From Ornithodoros turicata (lineage: Eukaryota; Arthropoda; Arachnida; Ixodida; Argasidae), in the NCBI RefSeq assembly GCF_037126465.1, contig NC_088206.1, forward strand, positions 67,831,687-67,895,686: a stretch of 64,000 bases of DNA, in the 5' to 3' direction. The notes below the pieces were generated by a model. The model did not search any database. It saw nothing but the letters and a program-made list of their open reading frames with translations, and was not told the origin of the DNA. Position 1 is the stretch's first letter; every line of letters starts with the position of its first letter. A program made the translations under genes and the position numbers. Below, one piece after another: positions 56,801-64,000 of the stretch.

Positions 56801-58447
56801 AATTTTGCCAGTATTGAATATTCTGGTCCAATGTCAGCCCAGTATTTGACCAACATTGGACCAACAGTGGGCCAGTATTGCCAATATTGTCCACTATTGG
56901 GCCAAGATGTCATGCTGCCTGGGATATGCTATTTAACCGAACGCTGAGCTTTACGTCAGCTGTGGCTCATTGATTCGCTCATGCATATCTTACAAAAATA
57001 CATGGGTCTGCACTGTCCAGGGTTCGACTTGGAGTAGTTGTAGTGGGGCACGCAGAGTGTGCCTTCTACGCAGTCTGCATCCTGAAAGAGCAAGCAGAAG
57101 ATTACTTTCAGCGCTTTCTTCTAAAGAAAGACAGTTACTGCCTCCGTCTGCTACAATACGCAGGACACTGGACGCAGACGATTCAACCTACACTGACGCA
57201 TGGTTCCGGAGTATAGGAAGCTTGAACGACGTGTCCTGCAAGAGGCATGGGAAAAGAGGCTGTTATTATGCTCGATTTTGTCTCTCAGTTATGTCCAATC
57301 ACAAGAACACAAAGTGCCAATGACATCATGAAGTTGACATCAAATGATAGAATGACATCGAATAAGAGAAGAAACAGTCCCGACAGAGTGTTCACTTTCC
57401 TGTTACCGTCGGCCCAACAGACATAGCGCACATCGCCAGCCTGTATTAAAAATAAAGTACTGTATTGCCGTCCTATAGCTGCTAACTGATGATGAGAAAG
57501 GAAAACAAGACTAAGATAGAAGAAGAAAATTAGCCCATGCTCTTAGAAACTAAAGACTTATACCCTTGTCACACGGGCAGCCTTCAATGATGATTGAAGC
57601 TAATGGCCATTGGACATGCGTGTAGCGCCACCAAGCGTGCAACGCGTCAACCTGTCAAGTAGCATTGGACTGAATGCTTCCTGATAGGTTGACGCGTGGC
57701 TCGCTAGCTGGCGCTACACCCATGTTCAGTGGCTATTGACTTCAGTGGTCATTGAAGACTGCCCGTGTGACAGGGGTATTAGACAGAGTTGCCTGTAGGT
57801 TCGTCGTTTCATGTGCACGGAGGAGGGGGAGCTCCGAGAGACTCCGCTGTTTGGCCTCCCCTGTCAATATGTATCCCAAACTAACTCGTCCTGTGCGCTT
57901 TCTGTGGCATCAGTAAAGACGCGGAATTAACATCGCTTCTCTGCTACGTTATTAACTCCTACATTACATGGACATCAACCGCTCCTTCGTGCTCCTTCTC
58001 ATAACCAGAGGGCAGGCTTAGCGTCTCCCACATGTAATACCCGTGCTTGATACACGAGCGTCTTGGTGCCCTCTTGGCCAGATCCCTGAACGGGACATAG
58101 GGAAGAACTCTCTGCATGGGGAAGAACAACGAGAATTGACTGCCTCTAACTAGGTCCACGGATACGCAGTGCCCTTTCTGCCTTCACGTGATCGTACACA
58201 ATAAGCTTATTGAGGTCGTGGACTATGGCGTTACGACCAAAGTGCAATACATTGCCTACAAAAAAAAGAAAAAAGAGAAACATATCACTGCCTTCTCAGG
58301 CCAAGATCAGCTCGGTTAGAGGAGGAACCAGGCTTTAGCTGAAGAAGGCACACCCTAACCACAGCCTGCGATATAATAATTTCGCTCACCCATTGTGGCA
58401 ACGATGATGGCGGTGAAAACCACCGTTTTATCCTCTATCAGTTTCAT
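53804..58447 (-). CDS. Secreted cysteine-rich protein, eight exons (cluster member 3)
   Basis: Exons: 58447-58390 (uncertain), 57235-57192, 57081-56994, 55380-55352, 54949-54892, 54821-54778, 54716-54623, 53922-53804. With that exon 1 the product is 177 aa, stop TGA. The mature chain has the 20 shared cysteines plus one extra (KKDCECSPFEC). Segments matching cluster member 2 include DADCVEGTLCVPHYN, CPCYGTHVAEC and CPDSIIIINNDGSYTC. Exons 2-8 are well supported by paralogy. Exon 1 (MKLIEDKTVVFTAIIVATM) has the right phase and a hydrophobic core, but it lies 1.2 kb upstream and may belong to the separate fragment at 57959-58254. Intron 3 holds a minisatellite and intron 1 a MITE. Confidence 0.75.
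56445..56905. repeat. Minisatellite built on CCAATATTGG-type palindromes
   Basis: Units of variable length (about 50-75 bp) repeat TTGGTCCAATGTCAGCCCA, GTATTTGACCAACATTGG and GGGCCAGTATTG. Small self-complementary CCAATATTGG cores recur. It lies in intron 3 of cluster member 3. Confidence 0.85.
57561..57778. mobile_element. PIF/Harbinger-like MITE, 218 bp
   Basis: Ends TACCCTTGTCACACGGGCAG and CTGCCCGTGTGACAGGGGTA. TTA flanks both sides (57558-57560 and 57779-57781), the 3-bp duplication typical of PIF/Harbinger. A diverged copy lies at 16517-16690. Confidence 0.75.
57959..58254 (-). pseudogene. Unassigned exon-like fragment inside cluster member 3
   Basis: A strong acceptor (long T-run then GTAG) precedes 58254. 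In phase with the signal-like exon 58447-58390 it gives about 36 codons (NVLHFGRNAIVHDLNKL...) and a stop near 58150. In another frame the sequence continues open as GHCVSVDLVRGSQFSLFF to SLPSGYEKEHEGAVDVHVM. This looks like one coding exon carrying a frameshift. I do not recognise the product. It may be a separate small secreted-protein gene, now broken, that owns the exon assigned to cluster member 3. Confidence 0.3.
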
Positions 58448-60130
58448 GGTTTCCAACAGTCGAATATGGACCACAAATTAAACACAACTCCTGAGGCGTT
58501 ATCCAACACTACTGGTAAAACTCATAATGCGGATTTTATGCGGAGTTTCCCGGTCCCGGTGTAGGTGTTACGTGCCAAGCACGTGTGTGTGCCGTTGAAC
58601 TGCGATCTGGGCCATAGCGCATGCGCGCAAAGGTCTCGGTGAAGCACACATATGCAATGTTGTCAGTCGAGGCAAGTTGAGCGGCCTTGGTTGCCAGAGT
58701 TCGACGGCACAACGTACAGATGTTCTGGCGCCCCCATTGTTCCGCATAGTCCAACTTACAACTGGCCTTTAACGAAGCAGACAAACAACGCCGAAAAGTG
58801 GACCGTTGTCGATCGTTTGTTGAACAGTCGATCCGATTATTTGTTGACTGAGGCATGAAACTGGGAGCAGCGGATATATTTCGAACAGAGTCTGTACTGG
58901 GCTCTGCGGTGCACGAAAAGACGGACATTCACGAGGCACACACAAGACAACGCCTCCTAATCCTAATCTTCCGATTCCTAAATCAGGTAAATCAGAGAAC
59001 TGACTAACGAGGAAAACAAATGTCTGCTAATTGATGGTCAGAGAGCGCGTGTAACAGTGTGTATTGTCATGAAGTAGAAAAACTACGTATGGAGCTAGTC
59101 CCGTTAACACCGACGGTATTACATCAAGGGATGAAGACAAAGTGCTACACACGGACCGGCTCCTTCTGAACAATACATTTCAAATGGACTAGAACACAAC
59201 TAGCTCAATCCCATCTCCTGAACAAGAACGCACAGCAGGTGAAGGGTTAGTGCATGTCGTTGCCAAGCAGCAGTCCAAAACTGTGTGTGTTGGCATCAAA
59301 GTGGAAGTCCAGGCACATGAACTGGCACCCTGCAACGTAGCGTGTATTGTCATAATGTTCACTGACTCCCTGCACCGCAGCGTGTATTGTCATCAAGTTC
59401 ACTAGCTCCCTGTAGCTTAGCATGTATTGTCATCAAGTAAGAGAAGTACTAATGGATGTAATCCCCTTTACACGGACGGAACCTACGCCATGTACGCACA
59501 TACATGATGAACGTTTGCATTGCAAATGTCAATACTGCCAGCAATGGGGTAGAGTACGGCGACGAAACTCCCTAATCACCATCATTAAATAAAGTTATTG
59601 TAGTTCTTTGCCCATATATGCGCACATACATGATGGCCGTTTGTATTGTCAACTGTAAGACAGGAGACAGGACGCAATGCTTGTTGATGACGTCTAACGT
59701 AGACGCTGAGGTCCAATGTTTGTATTGTCACGCAAAAAGTTTTCGCTGCGAGCAACCCCAAAACATTATTTTGATAATACAACTGGAACAACAAAAAAAG
59801 AAAAGAAAAAAAAAAAGAAAAAGACACACTCTAAAATGAACCTTAAATTTTAGGTATTTGGCGCGTCGCTGAATGGAATCCATTCGTGCGAAGACCTGTC
59901 TCAACAAAGTCACAGCTATGGTGGACGTTACCACGTGCACTCCGGACAAAAATATGCATACACTCGTTGTGCGTTTCGTTGACGTCACAAGTGTGGCGGG
60001 CAGGTTTCGTTTTCAGTAGGGCGTCTTTTTCCTTTTTAATGTCTATAGTGATCAATTTACTCGACTGCATGCTTGTAAAACAGAGTCGTAGTTTAGCATG
60101 ATCCGAGATCAAGCTATAAAAAACAAAGGG
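58448..60130. other. Gene-less stretch with a small tandem repeat
   Basis: No supported exon. About 59325-59440 has three units of about 45 bp containing GTGTATTGTCATCAAGTTCACT. A segment at about 59540-59600 (AGCAATGGGGTAGAGTA...AAATAAAG) is shared with 46569-46632 and is probably the 3' end of a dispersed retroelement. Confidence 0.45.
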
Positions 60131-60131
60131 A

Positions 60132-60139
60132 TATATAAA
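60132..60139 (+). promoter_or_regulatory. TATA box of the serine protease gene
   Basis: TATATAAA lies 137 bp before the ATG at 60269. A weaker CTATAAAA lies about 20 bp further upstream. Confidence 0.4.
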
Positions 60140-60268
60140 GAAAAACAGTTATTACAGCAGCTGAAGGACCCGTATCAATCCACGGTGACTAGTCGAACAG
60201 AAAGGAATTTAATTAGACGCCGTAAAAGTTCACGTGCAGCGTGGAACCATACCTTGTTTCATTCCAAG

Positions 60269-63164
60269 ATGGCGCACATGAATGCTTTGCTGTGCTTCGT
60301 GATTTTTTTGTACATTTTCAATGACGTCATTGGGGTAAGTTTTTGTGCCGTTTTTGCACAACGTATTTTAAGCGCCTTTTGAAGCATTGAACGCGATAGG
60401 GTATGCGAAGAAATATATGGTGGTGTTGCTGGCCGGATCCATGTAAAACGCAGTAGCTCCTAAATATTCGTGGGTTTGAAAGCAAAAATACTGCTTACAG
60501 AGATAGTATGATGACACATGATTATATGTCAACTGATAAGCCTATCTTTTATGTTTCAATGCTTGCGGCCTGAGTCCGTGGCTGATCTTTTGCGTGCTTC
60601 ACCCCATATGGCTATGTGGTTACTCCAGTGATTTACCCAGACCCCCATACACCCCCCTAACACCTCCCGAAATTTTTCACCTTTGTACCCCCTACAGGGG
60701 GTGCCCTTGCGATCTCAGTTTTAGACACATGTCGGTAATATGTGAGGCTGTAATGACGTAACTATAATAATGACCCCCCCCCCAATTTTTTTCAATACCC
60801 CCTCCGTGCTTGGGATTCTGGATAAACCACTGGGATACTCTACAGAAACATTCTGTACTGCTTTATAGGTTGCACTCAAGAGACCAAGAGCGGAGTCTTC
60901 CCGGCGTAAGTTCATTATGTTTCGAGTTATCTATACCCAGTAAGGCGAGCCTTCTGCCATTGACGTTTCGTGAGTACGATCGACGCCATTTTGTTTCCGC
61001 TCCTCCGGCGCCGCCCGCTGCGCCACCTGTTATCGTCACGCCTCTGACACTCATTCACAGAGTGTTCCACTAGGCGTCGTGGTGAAGACAATTTCTAATG
61101 GTCTTGAACAATTAATGACATTGTTGCCGTGTACGAAGCATGTACTAGACTTCGCACACAATATGTCTAATCTGTGCACGTTATTTTAATGAGCACGCAA
61201 TTTAGGGGGACGTGACGTTATCCTGTCCCGTCACTGTCCTGCATTTTTATCTATTCATCAGCGATGTTCCATCTATCCATCTGCTTAATTCGTTCTACAG
61301 GGCGAACTAGCTGCGGCAGAAAGTCTGAAAGAAAAATTGTGGATGGAGACACACTTATTTCAAATAAATATCCTTGGATCGTAAGTGTACCCCGACGTCT
61401 TGTACGGACTGTGGTATTCTGAGCACCCCTCTGGGATGTTTATCATTCTACTTCATCCCATCCAGGTTCGCATCTCGGCTTATTACCGACCGATTCAAGG
61501 TTTCCAAAAGAACAGTTCCACAGCGTGTTCCGTCGTCAAAACGAGCCAGGTACTGTAGTAGGTAGAAGTACGCGAAACATTAGTACAGCTTGGGACAAAA
61601 GTTTACGGAACACCGGGGTTTCCCATTTCGCCACTGGAACGACACCCTAGCAGCAAACAGGAGCGGGCACATATTCTGAGAGATGGATAGAACATCCTGT
61701 CACCCGTTTCTTATTCGACCTCTTCCTGATAGCTAGCAGGGGGCCGCTCCGATGAAGAAATACGTCAGTGGCGTGTTCCGTAAACTTTTGTCCCAAGCTG
61801 TACCCGCTTAGGGCCTGTTTGGTCCGACGAATCCCGCAGCGTAGTTCTAATTGCACGCTTATGAGAGTGCAAAAGTTTGAATTAGAAGTAGTGCAAGAGG
61901 CATCTTTAGTCGGTCAGTACGTATTTCCAAGTGGGATGAACAAGAAAAGTCCCAGCTAGAAACGGGTATATAGAACTGCATAACTGCGACAGAAGAAAGG
62001 CAGTCTCGAAGTTTTGACGCACTGCACGTGTGGAATGTCTTTCAGCAAGCTTTGTTTGTTATTTTAAGCATTATTAGTGTTATCGATATAGTTCGAAACA
62101 CATAGAAGCATAGCTTATAGATGAAATATAGCATACTTGGCAGGCGCTGCACCAGCACGTGGTGCGGTATCGAAAACATACGTTGATGGACGGACTTGGC
62201 GTAAAGGACGAGCGGGTTCTTTCGTTGCCGTGACAGACAGATGGGGAGAAAATCAACTGTCTAATCCTTTATGGCGAGAATTCTCGTCCAAAAGTCACAC
62301 GTGACAAGCGCACAGAGCTGTGACGTATGTAGCCACACGGCGCAAACACGAAATAATAAAAATAATCATGTAACGTATATATACTCGCAGTCATACATCA
62401 ACAATGGTCTCTCAATTAGGGCAAGCTAAAGAGTGCTCGGTACGTGGCTAAAGATCTTCAAACTGTGATGTCACTCTGCGGCGGATCTCTGATAACACCG
62501 CGACATGTGCTCACAGCTGGACACTGCCTGCTTCCAGAGTAAGCCTCAAAACGTTTGTATACACACCAAAGAAAATACCGTAACCTCTTGTGAAAGCGTG
62601 ACCCTTGTATTCGGCACCATGACTTGCTTTTGAAAACTAACTGTGCAAAGGAAACTTTCAAACAACTTTTTTTTTTCTCTGAGCCGTACATTGTTTGCCA
62701 AAAGTGCTGCAGAGTTTTCTCCACACTTTGAACGTCCCAAGAGTACAGTACGATTCTTGAGAGTTCAAAATGTGAAAACAGCATGCACACTAAGTTATAC
62801 GAGCATTCACCATTTACACAAACGAGCAAGCGTTAGCTTCCTTAGAGTTCAGAAGGACAGGACTCGTAGCTATACCGCTGTGCTTCACCTGTCCTTCTTC
62901 CTGTCTTGTCCTTGCATAGGGAGTTCTACCCACGCTACGTGGTGCACTACGGATCTGCGAGCGCCGCGAAACAATCGACGGCATTTGTATCTCATGTTTA
63001 CAAGCATCCCAACTGCCACCTAGTGAACCAGGACAGAGCAGTGGACGATGTTGCGGTCATGGTCCTCCGAGCGCCGGTGCCCTTGTCACCAGTATGCCTG
63101 CCACGTGCTGGGGCTCCACTGCCTTCGGAAGTCACTGTAGCTGGGTGGGGAAACACTATTCCAA
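60269..63164 (+). CDS. Trypsin-like serine protease (S1), 5' part; continues past the window
   Basis: Exons: 60269-60334, 60869-60905, 61301-61380, 62420-62538, 62920-63164. Splice phases fit. Exon 1 is a signal peptide (MAHMNALLCFVIFLYIFNDV). A short basic propeptide follows, with RTSCGRK, whose Cys probably stays linked to the catalytic chain after cleavage before IVDGD. The catalytic domain shows CGGSLITPRHVLTAGHC (His57), DDVAVMVLRAPV (Asp102) and VAGWGN. The last exon ends in phase 1 and no GDSGGP exon is present before 64000, so the Ser195 half lies to the right. Specificity cannot be read. The start of exon 4 (62420) is the weakest boundary; 62426 is also in phase. Confidence 0.82.
61586..61800. 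mobile_element. TA-flanked MITE, 215 bp
   Basis: Ends CAGCTTGGGACAAAAGTTTAC and its complement, flanked by TA on both sides, indicate a Tc1/mariner-type origin. Diverged relatives lie at 8650-8717 and about 31500-31680. It is in intron 3 of the protease gene. Confidence 0.85.
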
Positions 63165-64000
63165 GTAAGAAAAAAAAAAGCAAGAGATGCCATGGCACCT
63201 ACGTGAACGAGACAGGGTGACTGGGCCCGTAGAAAGATTTATCAGTGCATGCTTCAAAATTAAGGAGTACAGAGGGCCATCCAAAAAAATTTGAGATATA
63301 GACATCTGATGAAAGTGTGTGTGTCATTATACCGAATAGCGCGAAAGGTTTTGATGTGTGCAATTTGTTTCCCGGAAAAAAACTCACATAAACATAGCTC
63401 CGCGCCTTCACCCTTAACTCGCCACTCCAGCTATAACGAGGATGAGGAGGTATGATGGCACGTCACCGATGACGGCATAAGGAGACTCGTTCTGGTTTGC
63501 CGGTCAGTGGGGGTCAGCGCCTTGTCCCTTTGCCGCCGTAAACCTGTTTTGCCAGTTTTCCCGGAGAATTGGGGATAGAAGAAGCGGCCGAAGCATTGCC
63601 GAGCAAGGAGAAAGGCTTTATCAGAACCCCGAACAGCCGAGTAGCAGACGACAGCGGAGTAGCAGACAGCATTTCTCTAGACCAATCAGCGAGCGTCATC
63701 CTTATAGCGTCAGCGCGAGGTTCCAGGCAGATCACAGGCTGGTACTGCTCTTCACCACCGTTGCGCACGGTCGCTTTTAGCGGCGTATTTTAAATTCAAT
63801 TTCCGCGATAATTATGACTCTGTGGTGTAAATTACTTCGCATGGTGCATCTTACTGGCCTACTTAACAGTTTTACAGGAAGAAAACTGGGTGTTAAAAAT
63901 GACTTCTGTGCTACTTTAAGTGTTAGCGAGGACAGATGTACCTGTCAACTTTCTCTGTCCTTGTCCCGTTCGCGTCAACTGCGAGCGAACTAGCCAATGA
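63165..64000. other. Right edge, presumed intron of the serine protease
   Basis: No exon with the catalytic serine motif is visible. The sequence is otherwise unremarkable. Confidence 0.4.

Overview
The window is eukaryotic nuclear DNA from an arachnid, most likely a tick. The reasons are intron-rich genes with canonical GT-AG introns, a dense load of small palindromic DNA transposons, a tRNA-derived SINE, a type II membrane protein with a proline-rich stalk and a remote chitinase-like ectodomain of a kind I associate with tick genomes, and expanded families of secreted cysteine-rich peptides. The tick call is inference; no ribosomal or mitochondrial marker is present.

Layout. 0.2-1.5 kb: two exons of a small secreted helical cysteine protein (+). 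1.8-4.8 kb: foldback elements and a 107-bp satellite. 5.2-8.2 kb: an intact, intronless, membrane-anchored glycoside hydrolase family 31 alpha-glucosidase (+) with a CACGTG site just upstream. 8.2-15.4 kb: no gene found; microsatellite, foldback elements, a hAT-type MITE and a SINE. 15.5-31.9 kb: one 12-exon gene (+), reconstructed here with consistent splice phases. It encodes about 552 aa: short cytoplasmic tail, one membrane helix, proline-rich stalk and a GH18-like ectodomain. Its intron 6 is packed with MITEs and holds a Ty3/gypsy-type LTR retrotransposon (-) with LTRs identical by eye, sitting 18 nt before the next exon. 32-36.5 kb: repeats, a dead copy of one exon of that gene, and an 18-bp minisatellite.

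36.5-58.4 kb: a minus-strand tandem cluster of an unrecognised secreted 20-cysteine family. I could rebuild three complete eight-exon genes (43.2-48.7, 50.6-52.5 and 53.8-58.4 kb) and a 5' remnant of a fourth (37.3-39.2 kb). All introns alternate phase 1/0, and every second exon from exon 4 on starts by completing a split cysteine codon. This cluster is the best candidate for something undescribed. Two segmental copies (36.5-40.9 and 46.9-50.2 kb) show how part of it grew.

60.3 kb to beyond the right edge: the 5' half of a trypsin-like serine protease gene (+). His and Asp of the triad are present; the Ser exon lies outside the window.

The genes do not form an obvious pathway. The secreted peptides, the protease and the membrane enzymes would fit salivary, gut or haemolymph roles, but nothing in the sequence assigns a tissue.
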